From the NCBI RefSeq assembly GCF_014647835.1, contig NZ_BMPY01000003.1, positions 186,001-250,000 on the forward strand: DNA of 64,000 bases, in the 5' to 3' direction. Position numbers and translations under genes: made by a program. Below are positions 41,774 through 49,052 of this stretch, piece after piece; position 1 is the first letter of the stretch, and each line of letters begins with the position of its first letter. This DNA comes from Microbispora rosea subsp. aerata. Its GTDB lineage: Bacteria > Actinomycetota > Actinomycetes > Streptosporangiales > Streptosporangiaceae. Under the pieces are notes generated by a model that was not told where the DNA came from, searched no databases, and saw only the letters and a list, made by a program, of their open reading frames with translations.

Positions 41774-43029
41774 CCGACAAGGATGGCAGCTTCGCGGTTG
41801 TCCCGGACACGCGTGACGATGCGGGACGACATGAGCGCGGCCAGCAGGCACAGCGCGCCCGCGCCGTACCACGCCAGGTCGTAGTCGCCCAGGCGGTCGC
41901 GGGTGACCCCGGCGACGGTGGCGACGACGGCCGCGCCGATCTGGTGGGAGGCGAAGACCCAGCCGAACACCACCGAGCCGTCCGTGCCGAAGATCTTGCG
42001 GCACAGCGCGACCGTCGGCGGCACGGTGGCGACCCAGTCCAGGCCGTAGAAGACGATGAAGACCAGCATGCTCGGCCCGGCCGTGGCGGCGAAAAGCCGC
42101 GGCAGGACCAGCAGCGACAGCCCGCGCAGGCCGTAGTAGACGACCAGCAGGAGCCGCGAGTCCACCCGGTCGCTCAGCCAGCCGGACAAGACGGTGCCGG
42201 CGATGTCGAAGACTCCGATCACCGCGAGCAGCGAGGCGGCGGTGGTCTCCGGCATGCCGTGGTCGTGGGCGGCGGGGATGAAGTGGGTGCCGACCAGGCC
42301 GTTGGTGCTCGCGCCGCAGATGGCGAAGCCGAGGGCGAGATACCAGAAGCGCCGGGTGCGCGCGGCGTCGCGCAGCACCCGTACGGCCCGCGCGGCGGCG
42401 CCCCTGCTCGGGACGCGCACGACCGGCTCGGTCGCGCCGAGCGCGGTCAGGCCGATCTCCTCGGGGGTGTCGCGGATCAGGAACCACACGAGCGGCACGA
42501 CGGCGAGCGCGGCTCCCGCCACCGTGAGCGAGGCCGGCCGCCAGCCGTGCGTGTCGGCCAGGTGCGCGAGCAGCGGCAGGAAGACCAGCTGCCCGGTCGC
42601 GCCGCCCGCCGTCAGCACGCCGGTGACCAGGCCGCGGTGCCGTACGAACCAGCGGTCGGTCAGCGTGGCGGCGAAGACGAGCGCCATCGAGCCGGTGCCG
42701 AGCCCGACCAGGATGCCCCAGAGCGCGACGAGCTGCCAGCTCGCGGTCATGAACACGGTCATGCCGCTGCCCGCCGCCACCAGCAGCAGGGCGCAGGAGA
42801 CGACGCGGCGCATGCCGAAGCGGTCCATGAGCGCCGCGGCGAACGGCGCGCACAGCCCGTAGAGCATCAGGTTCACCGACACCGCGAGCGAGATCGTGCC
42901 CCTCGACCATCCGAACTCGTCTTCCAGCGGTGTGATCATCACGCCCGGCGTGGCGCGGAACCCGGCCGCCCCGATGATCGCGACGAAGGCGACGGCGGCG
43001 ACGATCCAGGCACGGTGCAGCGACTTCAT
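41770..43029 (-). CDS. MFS transporter (monocarboxylate/OFA-like)
   Basis: 419-aa twelve-helix major facilitator. The first helix begins at AWIVAAVAFVAIIGAAGF; the motif-A loop reads AALMDRFGMRRV and its second-half counterpart GWLSDRVDSRLLL. The GVMITPLEDEFGWSRG segment after helix 1 is typical of the oxalate/formate antiporter-like and monocarboxylate group. The ATG at 43029 has GGGAGG 10 nt upstream. It overlaps the PTH2 gene by GTGA and is divergent from a GlxA-type regulator (72-bp gap), which probably controls it. The substrate is unknown. Confidence 0.88.
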   Translation of the reverse strand: MKSLHRAWIVAAVAFVAIIGAAGFRATPGVMITPLEDEFGWSRGTISLAVSVNLMLYGLCAPFAAALMDRFGMRRVVSCALLLVAAGSGMTVFMTASWQLVALWGILVGLGTGSMALVFAATLTDRWFVRHRGLVTGVLTAGGATGQLVFLPLLAHLADTHGWRPASLTVAGAALAVVPLVWFLIRDTPEEIGLTALGATEPVVRVPSRGAAARAVRVLRDAARTRRFWYLALGFAICGASTNGLVGTHFIPAAHDHGMPETTAASLLAVIGVFDIAGTVLSGWLSDRVDSRLLLVVYYGLRGLSLLVLPRLFAATAGPSMLVFIVFYGLDWVATVPPTVALCRKIFGTDGSVVFGWVFASHQIGAAVVATVAGVTRDRLGDYDLAWYGAGALCLLAALMSSRIVTRVRDNREAAILVG

Positions 43030-43101
43030 GACGGGCATCCTCCCGGTATTCCGGTCTTCGCGGACAGTGGCCGGGAGGTCAACATCTGAAAGAATCGGGC
43101 C

Positions 43102-44064
43102 ATGCATCGTGTCGCCGTACTGGCCCTGGATGACTTCGCCACGCTCGACCTGGGCATCCCCGGGCAGGTGTTCCGGGTCGCCCGCAACCACGGCCCGCTG
43201 TATGAGATCGTCACCTGCACCCCCGGCGGCCGCCCGGTGCGGGGCCCGGCGGGATACAGCGTGGTCCCCGACCACGACCTGAGCGTGCTCGCCACGGCGG
43301 ACACGGTGGTGGTGCCGGGCATCCTCAGCGGGAAGCCGCTGGAGGACGGCACGATCGGCGACGATGTGCGCGAGGCGCTGCGGGAGGCGGCGGGGCACGC
43401 CCGGCTCATCTCGATCTGCACCGGGGCCTTCGTGCTGGCCGCCGCGGGCCTGCTCGACGGACGCCCCGCGACGACCCACTGGCGCGACGCCCCGAACTTC
43501 CGCAGGCTGTTCCCCCGCGTACGGCTCGATCCCGACGTGCTGTTCATCGACGACGGCGACGTGCTGACCTCGGCGGGCGTGGCGGCGGGCATCGACCTGT
43601 GCCTGCACGTCGTCCGGCGCGACCACGGCAGCGAGGTGGCCAACCGCACCGCCCGCCGGTGCGTCACCCCGCCGTTCCGGGAGGGCGGGCAGGCCCAGTA
43701 CATCGAACGGCCGCTGCCCGACCCCGCCGGGACGACCACGGCGCCCACCCGGGCGTGGATGCTCGAACACCTGGAGGAGCCGGTCAACCTGGCCGCCCTG
43801 GCCGCGCACGCCCGGATGAGCGTGCGGACCTTCACCCGCAGGTTCCGGGAGGAGACCGGCCTCAGCCCGGCCAGGTGGCTCGCCGGGCAGCGCGTCGCGC
43901 ACGCCCGGCACCTGCTGGAGACCACCGACCTGCCGGTCGACGTGATCGCCAGGAAGGCCGGGTTCGGCAGCGCGGTCTCGCTCCGCCAGCACCTCCACGC
44001 CGCCGTCGGGGTGTCGCCCCTGGTCTACCGGCAGACGTTCCGCACCCCGGCCGCCCTCGGCTGA
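43102..44064 (+). CDS. GlxA-family AraC-type regulator with DJ-1/PfpI domain
   Basis: 320-aa regulator. The N-terminal DJ-1/PfpI domain (~1-190) keeps the nucleophile-elbow sequence ISICTGAFVLAAAG (Cys ~113), where class members sense ligands rather than cut peptides. The C-terminal ~100 aa is an AraC double helix-turn-helix (LAALAAHARMSVRTFTRRF, shown in part; then VDVIARKAGFGSAVSLRQHL, shown in part). It is divergent from the MFS gene and most likely regulates it and possibly itself. No strong ribosome site precedes the ATG at 43102. It is followed by a terminator. Confidence 0.9.
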   Translation: MHRVAVLALDDFATLDLGIPGQVFRVARNHGPLYEIVTCTPGGRPVRGPAGYSVVPDHDLSVLATADTVVVPGILSGKPLEDGTIGDDVREALREAAGHARLISICTGAFVLAAAGLLDGRPATTHWRDAPNFRRLFPRVRLDPDVLFIDDGDVLTSAGVAAGIDLCLHVVRRDHGSEVANRTARRCVTPPFREGGQAQYIERPLPDPAGTTTAPTRAWMLEHLEEPVNLAALAAHARMSVRTFTRRFREETGLSPARWLAGQRVAHARHLLETTDLPVDVIARKAGFGSAVSLRQHLHAAVGVSPLVYRQTFRTPAALG

Positions 44065-44068
44065 CCGG

Positions 44069-44096
44069 GTTCCCGGGGCTTCCCCGCTCCGGGAAC
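44069..44096 (+). terminator. stem-loop after the GlxA-type regulator gene
   Basis: GTTCCCGG / CCGGGAAC, 8-bp perfect arms, 12-nt loop, 4 bp after the stop. Confidence 0.5.
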
Positions 44097-44217
44097 GCGG
44101 TGCGGAGCCGATCCTGCGGGACGAGCGCGACCCTTTGGCGCCGAACGGGGTGCGGCCTCACGGCGCGGGGACTTCCTTCCCCGGTGGCCACGGGCGACCG
44201 CGGGGGAAGCTCACGGC

Positions 44218-44424
44218 TCAGCGGCGGTCACCCGCGACGCTGTCGTTCCGGGCGTACGGGGCGCCCGGCCGGCGTCCCGGCGCGCGGGGCGCCGGGACGT
44301 CCGCGGGCTGCCGCCTGCGGGCCCGCCGCCTGCGCGCGAACAGCCAGCCGAGGCCGAGCACGACCAGCCCCAGCGGTGTGCGCGCCAGCCGGCGGGTGAC
44401 GATGAGCAGCAGAATCCTTCTCAT
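44218..44424 (-). CDS. small basic membrane protein (68 aa)
   Basis: A short protein with one helix (ARTPLGLVVLGLGWLF, ~14-29) followed by a strongly basic stretch (ARRRRARRR) and a Pro/Arg tail. Similar small proteins occur in actinomycetes; no function is known. The ATG at 44424 is only 4 nt from a strong stem-loop, whose 3' arm would have to supply any ribosome contact. It lies downstream of the SDR gene on the same strand. Confidence 0.5.
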   Translation of the reverse strand: MRRILLLIVTRRLARTPLGLVVLGLGWLFARRRRARRRQPADVPAPRAPGRRPGAPYARNDSVAGDRR

Positions 44425-44428
44425 GGAA

Positions 44429-44449
44429 CCCGCCCCTACCCGGGGCGGG
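44429..44449 (-). terminator. stem-loop between the SDR gene and the small membrane protein gene
   Basis: CCCGCCCC / GGGGCGGG, 8-bp perfect arms with a 5-nt loop, 20 bp after the SDR stop and 4 nt before the next ATG. Either an SDR terminator or a structure that limits translation of the small gene. Confidence 0.5.
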
Positions 44450-44469
44450 TGTGATCATGTGCCCGGCGT

Positions 44470-45177
44470 TCAGGAGGCGAGCTGCGGGTACAGGTCGGTC
44501 AGGTCGGCGGACAGCTGGGACCGCACGTGGCGGCTCACGTCGTCGGCGATCACCTCGAAGCTCCCCTGCTCGACGCCCTCCAGGGCCAGGGCGGCGACCT
44601 TCGCCGGGGCGATCTTCGGCGCGGTGACGCCGGCCGCCATGCCGGTGTCCATGTATCCGACGTGCAGCGCCGTGACGAGCGTGCCCTGCTCCTTCAGTTC
44701 GAGGCGGAGAGCGTTGGTGAGCTGCAGCGCGGCCGCCTTGGCCGCGGAGTAGGCGGCCACCTGCGGGGAGATGGCCACCCACGCCAGCACCGACAGCACG
44801 TTGAGGATCGCGCCGCCCCCGTTGCGGCCCAGGATCGGGGCGAACTCACGAGCCGTGGCGAGCGTGCCGAAGTAATGGGTCTCCATCTCCAGGCGGATGT
44901 CGTCGAGCGTGCCGCCGAGGATCGACGAGCCCGTGGAGACTCCGGCGTTGTTGATCAGCAGGGTGACGTCCCGGGCGTGCTCGGCGGCGGCCCGGATCGA
45001 CGCCGGGTCGGTGATGTCCAGGGCAAGCGGCACCACGCCCGGCAGGTCGACCGTCTCCGGCCTGCGCGCCGCCGCGTACACCTTGGCGGCGCCGCGGTCC
45101 AGCAGCTCGGCCGCGAACGACCGTCCCAGCCCGCGGTTCGCGCCCGTGACCAGCGCGACAGAACCCTCGATCTTCAT
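44470..45177 (-). CDS. short-chain dehydrogenase/reductase (SDR)
   Basis: 235-aa classical SDR. Cofactor motif TGANRGLG (TGxxxGxG, ~11-18), NNAG (~79), catalytic Ser in NVLSVLAWVA and Tyr-x3-Lys in YSAAKAAA (~146-153). It probably reduces an aldehyde or ketone with NAD(P)H; the substrate is unknown. I choose the ATG at 45177, which has GGAGA 5 nt upstream; the ATG at 45189 lacks spacing. It is divergent from an HxlR regulator with a palindromic operator between, a common arrangement in which the repressor senses electrophiles or thiol stress and the SDR acts on them. Confidence 0.9.
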   Translation of the reverse strand: MKIEGSVALVTGANRGLGRSFAAELLDRGAAKVYAAARRPETVDLPGVVPLALDITDPASIRAAAEHARDVTLLINNAGVSTGSSILGGTLDDIRLEMETHYFGTLATAREFAPILGRNGGGAILNVLSVLAWVAISPQVAAYSAAKAAALQLTNALRLELKEQGTLVTALHVGYMDTGMAAGVTAPKIAPAKVAALALEGVEQGSFEVIADDVSRHVRSQLSADLTDLYPQLAS

Positions 45178-45221
45178 TGTGGTCTCCATTCCTCGACGGC
45201 TTCGCGACCACGCTAAGGGAG

Positions 45222-45244
45222 CTGACTTTAAAATTGCAAGTCAG
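45222..45244. promoter_or_regulatory. HxlR-type operator in the divergent SDR/hxlR promoter
   Basis: CTGACTT / AAGTCAG, 7-bp perfect arms around a 9-nt AT-rich centre (TAAAATTGC). It overlaps TTGCAA, which with TTAGCG at 17-bp spacing forms a plausible SDR promoter on the minus strand. The form ACTT-N9-AAGT agrees with HxlR family sites. Confidence 0.6.
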
Positions 45245-45292
45245 GGTTCGACTAGCCTGAAGCCCACAGGCGACGAGCGAGCGAGGCGCACG

Positions 45293-45745
45293 ATGACGAC
45301 CACCGAACTCCCCGACTCGATGACGTGCTCCATCGAGCGGGCGGTGACCCTCCTCGGAGAGCGGTGGACGCCGCTGATACTGCGGGAGCTGCACACGGGC
45401 GTCGTCCGCTTCGGCGACATCCAGCAGCGCCTGGGGATCGCCACGAACCTGCTGACCGCCCGGCTGGCGACGCTCGCCGCCGCGGGCGTCGTCGAGAAGC
45501 GGCCCTACCGCGAGGCCGGGGCCCGCACCCGGTACGAGTACCACCTGACCGACGCGGGCCGCGACGCGCTCGTGATCCTCGGAGCGCTGCAGCAGTGGGG
45601 GGACCGCCACGCGCCCCGGCTCGGGGGGCCGACGATCGAGCGCCGTGACCGGCGGACCGGGGCGCTGCTCGACGTGTCGTTCACCGACCCCGAGGGCCGC
45701 GCCGTCCCGCTGGACGCGGTCGCCTTCGTACGCACCGGCGGCTGA
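45293..45745 (+). CDS. HxlR-family transcriptional regulator
   Basis: 150-aa winged-helix regulator. The HxlR signature is at the N-terminus: CSIERAVTLLGERWTPLILREL (landmarks MTCSIERAV and GERWTPLILREL, ~11-33), with the conserved Cys near residue 11 that can be redox-sensitive. RFGDIQQRLGIATNLLTARL (landmark GIATNLLTARL) forms the recognition helix, and YHLTDAGRDAL the wing. The ATG at 45293 has GAGG upstream. It is divergent from the SDR gene and faces a clean operator, so it likely represses the SDR and itself. The C-terminal ~35 aa are longer than in minimal members. Confidence 0.9.
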   Translation: MTTTELPDSMTCSIERAVTLLGERWTPLILRELHTGVVRFGDIQQRLGIATNLLTARLATLAAAGVVEKRPYREAGARTRYEYHLTDAGRDALVILGALQQWGDRHAPRLGGPTIERRDRRTGALLDVSFTDPEGRAVPLDAVAFVRTGG

Positions 45746-45763
45746 CCGGGGCCGGGCGCAACG

Positions 45764-45793
45764 AAAAAACCGCTCTCCGAATGGAGAGCGGTT
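45764..45793 (-). terminator. intrinsic terminator of the first tRNA-Ala gene
   Basis: AACCGCTCTCC / GGAGAGCGGTT, 11-bp perfect stem, 4-nt loop, followed on the minus strand by a T-run. This is the most classical terminator in the window. Confidence 0.85.
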
Positions 45794-45811
45794 CCTCGTA
45801 CGCTTGATCGG

Positions 45812-45884
45812 TGGAGCTATGGGGATTCGAACCCCAGACCCCTTCCATGCCATGGAAGTGCGCTACCAGCTGCGCTATAGCCCC
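45812..45884 (-). tRNA. tRNA-Ala (anticodon GGC), copy 1
   Basis: 73-nt gene. Acceptor GGGGCTA pairs with TAGCTCC (one G-T), discriminator A, and CC follows in the DNA. Anticodon stem CTTCC/GGAAG encloses ATGGCAT, giving GGC at positions 34-36. The T arm contains GGTTCGAATCC. It differs from the second copy at one position in the T arm. Promoter elements lie upstream and a T-tailed terminator downstream. Confidence 0.95.
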
Positions 45885-45914
45885 TTGCACGCCGCATCGG
45901 CGATGCCACGCCAG

Positions 45915-45943
45915 TGTATAGGACTTCCGCGGTGCGGGTGTAA
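45915..45943 (-). promoter_or_regulatory. promoter of tRNA-Ala copy 1
   Basis: On the minus strand TTACAC (45938-45943) and TATACA (45915-45920) are separated by 17 bp, ~30 bp before the tRNA. The same TATACACT box precedes copy 2. Confidence 0.6.
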
Positions 45944-46037
45944 CCGAAAGGGTTCCGGCAGGCGGGGACGGCCCCGCGCGCGGTGCGACGGGGCCGGCCG
46001 GGTGCGCCGCACGCCGAACGCGCCGGGCCCGGGGGCG

Positions 46038-47504
46038 TCAGGGGATCGCCAGCGAGAACCAGACGGTCTTGCCGCCGGCGACCCGGCTGGCCCCCCAGTG
46101 CTCGGCGAGCTGGCTGACCAGGTAGAGACCCCTGCCGTCCTCGTCGAGCAGGCCGGGCTCGCGCACCACCGGGAGCCGGTGGTCGTCGTCGCTGACCTCG
46201 CACAGCAGGTGGTCGGTGCGCAGCAGCCTGATGGTGACGGGCCGCGAGGTGTGCCGCACGGCGTTGGTGACGAGCTCGCCCGCGAGCAGCTCGGCCACCG
46301 GGCTCATCGCGGTGAGGCCCCACGAGACGAGCGTCTGGCGGACCAGGTTGCGTACGCGCGACGGCGTCGTCGGCTGGGGCTCCACCAGCCACTGGGCGAC
46401 GTGCTCGCTTGGGATGCCGCGGAACCGGATGGCCAGCACGGTGACGTCGTCGGTCCGGCCGGCCGACAGCACCTCGTCGCTCAGCTTCTCGATCGAGGTG
46501 CCGTCTTCGAGCCTGCGGCGCAGCGACTCCACGCTCAGCCCGATGTCCTGCCCGCGTTCCTCCACGAACCCGTCGGTGTAGAGGACGAGCATGCTGCCGT
46601 CCTCCGCCGCGATCTCCATGGTCTCGAACGGCGTGCGGCCCAGCCCGATCGGCGGGCACCGGGGCGGCGACAGCACCTCGGCCTTGCCGTCCGGCCTCAG
46701 CAGGATCGGCGGCAGATGACCGGCGCTCGCGATCGTGCACCTGCGCAGCACCGGGTCGTACACGCAGTAGACGCAGGTGGTGAGCGTCTGCGCGGCCAGG
46801 CGCTGCGCCATCTCGTCGAGCGAGTGGAGCACCTGCTCGGCCGGCAGGTCGAGCGAGGCCAGGGTCTGCACGGCGGTGCGGAGCTGGCCCATCACCGCCG
46901 CCGCGGCCAGCCCGTGTCCCATCACGTCGCCGACGACCAGCGCGACTCTGCTGCCCGGCAGCGGAATGACGTCGTACCAGTCGCCGCCCACCCGTTCGGC
47001 GGCGGGCTGGTAGCGGTAGGCGATCTCCAGCCCCGGCAGTTTCGGCGGGTCGCCCGGCCGCATCCCCCGCTGGAGGGTCTCCAGCGTCTCGTCCTGCTGG
47101 CGGTCCCGCCGCCCGTGGAAGATCGTGAGCGCGGCGGGCACCGCGAACTGCCCCGCGGCGAGCACATGGGCCTCGCCGAAGGGCGGCCTCCCGGCGTCGC
47201 GCGCCAGCAGCGCGCAGCCGACCTGCTCGCCGTACGCCCGGAGAGGCACGGCGAGCAGATGCCCGTCGATCAGGGCCGCCTCACGCATCCCGTCGTCGGT
47301 CCAGCGGGGCGGCAGCCGCCCGTCGGGATCGACCCGGTGCCGTACGACGCCGTCCACGTAGACCGCGGCGGCGTCGGCCAGCTCCGGCACCACCGCTTCA
47401 CAGAGGACCCTCGTCGCCTCCTCGGGACCCGGGCTTTCGCCGACGGCCCGGACGATCCCGCTGACGTGACTCAGCACGGCGAAGGGTTCCCCGTCTCCGG
47501 ACAC
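46038..47504 (-). CDS. GAF-SpoIIE (PP2C)-HATPase phosphatase, anti-sigma-network regulator
   Basis: 488-aa signalling protein. An N-terminal GAF-like sensor (~1-135) is followed by a SpoIIE/PP2C phosphatase (~155-360; ERVGGDWYDVIPL, VALVVGDVMGHGLAAA and GRTDDVTVLAIR carry the metal-binding Asp residues). The C-terminus is an RsbW-like HATPase domain (~370-488; AGELVTNAVRHT N-box, DEDGRGLYLV). Such actinobacterial proteins dephosphorylate anti-anti-sigma factors and may also phosphorylate them, feeding stress sigma control. The start is GTG at 47504, 12 bp after the methyltransferase stop, so it is likely second in a two-gene unit. No membrane segment; the signal is unknown. Confidence 0.9.
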   Translation of the reverse strand: MSGDGEPFAVLSHVSGIVRAVGESPGPEEATRVLCEAVVPELADAAAVYVDGVVRHRVDPDGRLPPRWTDDGMREAALIDGHLLAVPLRAYGEQVGCALLARDAGRPPFGEAHVLAAGQFAVPAALTIFHGRRDRQQDETLETLQRGMRPGDPPKLPGLEIAYRYQPAAERVGGDWYDVIPLPGSRVALVVGDVMGHGLAAAAVMGQLRTAVQTLASLDLPAEQVLHSLDEMAQRLAAQTLTTCVYCVYDPVLRRCTIASAGHLPPILLRPDGKAEVLSPPRCPPIGLGRTPFETMEIAAEDGSMLVLYTDGFVEERGQDIGLSVESLRRRLEDGTSIEKLSDEVLSAGRTDDVTVLAIRFRGIPSEHVAQWLVEPQPTTPSRVRNLVRQTLVSWGLTAMSPVAELLAGELVTNAVRHTSRPVTIRLLRTDHLLCEVSDDDHRLPVVREPGLLDEDGRGLYLVSQLAEHWGASRVAGGKTVWFSLAIP

Positions 47505-47516
47505 GGGTCTGGCCGT

Positions 47517-48182
47517 TCAGATTTTGTCACGCCGGCAGTTGACGAACAGCTGGATTTCCGGCGGCGCCTGCGTGGTCGCCGGAGCGTACGAAATGTGATT
47601 CTCCGACAACACGGTGAAACCGGCGGCCTCGATGACCTCGCGCAACTCGTCGCGCAGATATCCGGTCACCCGGACCGGCGCGCCGAGAAACTGGAAAGGC
47701 ACGTCGTCGAGGTCGATTTCCACCATGCTCAGCGAGAACAGGCCGCCGGGCGCGAGCACGGAGTGAATCTTGCGCAGCGCCTGCTCGATCTCCGCGCGCG
47801 GCAGCATGAGCAGGCTGAAGAAGGCCGTCGCGGCGTCGAACACGCCGAGCGAGTCGTCGATGTCGAGCGCGTCGAGCTCGAGGAACGTCCCGGTCGGCAC
47901 GTTCTTCCGCGCCAGGTCGAGCATGACCGGGGAGATGTCGATGCCGGTGACCTCACAGCCCGCCTCGGCGAACTGCTGGGCCGTGGGAGCCCCGGTGCCG
48001 CAGCCGACGTCGAGGACGCGCGCGCCCGGCCTGAGTTGCTTGATCAACCATTCACCGGCGGCCAGCTGGCCTTCCTTGTGGGGAAAGGCCTCGTCGTACC
48101 GGGCGCCGATGCGGTTGAACGCCTCAGCCTGCATGGCTCGGTACTCCTGACGCGGATTGTCCGGTCCCGATTCGATTGTCAT
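47517..48182 (-). CDS. class I SAM-dependent methyltransferase
   Basis: 221-aa methyltransferase of the small-molecule type. The SAM motif VLDVGCGTGAP (~60-70), the acidic end of the second strand (VTGIDISPVM) and the motif LELDALDI follow the usual order. The phrase ARYDEAFPHKEGQLAAGEWLI is landmark sequence of an actinobacterial subgroup (landmark AFPHKEGQ); its substrate is not known to me. The start at ATG 48182 has a strong promoter at normal distance; an internal ATG at 48134 with CAGGAG upstream is an alternative. It precedes the SpoIIE phosphatase gene by 12 bp. Confidence 0.85.
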   Translation of the reverse strand: MTIESGPDNPRQEYRAMQAEAFNRIGARYDEAFPHKEGQLAAGEWLIKQLRPGARVLDVGCGTGAPTAQQFAEAGCEVTGIDISPVMLDLARKNVPTGTFLELDALDIDDSLGVFDAATAFFSLLMLPRAEIEQALRKIHSVLAPGGLFSLSMVEIDLDDVPFQFLGAPVRVTGYLRDELREVIEAAGFTVLSENHISYAPATTQAPPEIQLFVNCRRDKI

Positions 48183-48224
48183 ATTTTCCGCCGTATGGTG
48201 ATCAGCCGTCTTTTGCCTTCTTCT

Positions 48225-48253
48225 AGATAGGGGGCTACAGCCGAACAAGTCAA
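48225..48253 (-). promoter_or_regulatory. promoter of the methyltransferase-SpoIIE unit
   Basis: On the minus strand TTGACT (48248-48253) and CTATCT (48225-48230) have a 17-bp spacer, close to the housekeeping consensus. The surrounding ~100 bp are clearly AT-richer than the genes. No gene is seen in 48183-48400. Confidence 0.6.
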
Positions 48254-48400
48254 GACATTACATGGCTATTTGGGCATTTAGTCCCACCAGCTTGTCAAAG
48301 ATCGTTGTCAAGCTCACAGCGAACGGCACGCCGATCGGCCGCGACGGCGCACCGGTGGCTACCGTGCTCGCCGGCATCCGGGGCGCGGGCCGGCGAGGCC

Positions 48401-48964
48401 TCAGACGTGCTCCATGACGATGACCGCGGTCGTGCCGGGCTCCAGGGCCTCGAAGATGTGGGGGGCGTCGCCGGGGTAGGCGATGTAGTCGCCCGGGCCC
48501 AGCTCGACCGGCTCGTCCGTGGGCCCGACCAGGGCCCGCCCGGTGCCGATCAGGACGTGTTCGACGGTGCCGGCCATGTGCGGGTCGGAGGTGCGCGGCC
48601 GGCCCGGCTGGGCCGAGATGCGGTACAGGTCTCGCCGCGCGTTCGGCGGGCACGAGGCCAGCAGGGTGGCCGAGTAGTTCGCCTGCTCGGAGTAGGTCGC
48701 CGGCCCCTCCCCCGCCCGGATCACCCGTACGGCCGGCCGGGGCGGGTCGACCAGACGGCTGAACGGCACGCCGAGCGCGACCCCGAGCGCCCACAGGGTC
48801 TCCACGCTCGGGTTGCCGACGCCCGACTCCAGCTGCGACAGGGTGGACTTGGCGATGCCCGCGCGCTTGGCCAGCTCGGTCAGCGACAGGCCGGCGCGCT
48901 CGCGCTCCCTGCGGATCGACGCGGCGATCAGCGCGATCAGGTCGGAGGACGGCCTCTCACCCAT
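48401..48964 (-). CDS. XRE-family regulator with cupin domain
   Basis: 187-aa regulator: helix-turn-helix at ~10-65 (LTELAKRAGIAKSTLSQLE, shown as landmark) and a cupin sensor at ~100-187 (GPGDYIAYPGDAPHIFEAL landmark, with the conserved Gly/Pro/His). Such proteins commonly govern divergent amino-acid or amine genes. The start is ATG at 48964, overlapping a GAACAA half-site. It is divergent from azlCD, whose branched-chain amino acid export it most likely represses, with autoregulation through the paired sites in the gap. Confidence 0.9.
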   Translation of the reverse strand: MGERPSSDLIALIAASIRRERERAGLSLTELAKRAGIAKSTLSQLESGVGNPSVETLWALGVALGVPFSRLVDPPRPAVRVIRAGEGPATYSEQANYSATLLASCPPNARRDLYRISAQPGRPRTSDPHMAGTVEHVLIGTGRALVGPTDEPVELGPGDYIAYPGDAPHIFEALEPGTTAVIVMEHV

Positions 48965-49052
48965 TGTTCGCTTTACGCTCCCATTTGTTCGGCTTGACGA
49001 ACACGGCATCTGTTGTTCACTCTACTGGACATGTATTCGCTGTGGCGAACAA
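48962..49052. promoter_or_regulatory. multi-site GAAC operator region between XRE gene and azlC
   Basis: TGTTCG-N6-CGAACA at 48986-49003 is a perfect 6-bp-arm inverted repeat. Further half-sites lie at TTGTTCGC (48964-48971), TTGTTCAC (49012-49019) and GCGAACAA (49045-49052). The first and last are mirror images that lie over the two divergent start codons. The array is probably the binding region of the XRE-cupin protein. Confidence 0.6.

Noticed and set aside
45681-45890. Protein-like frames containing an HAMEVRYQL-type string near both tRNA genes
   Set aside because: This is the translation of tRNA-Ala in reverse, a frequent false call.
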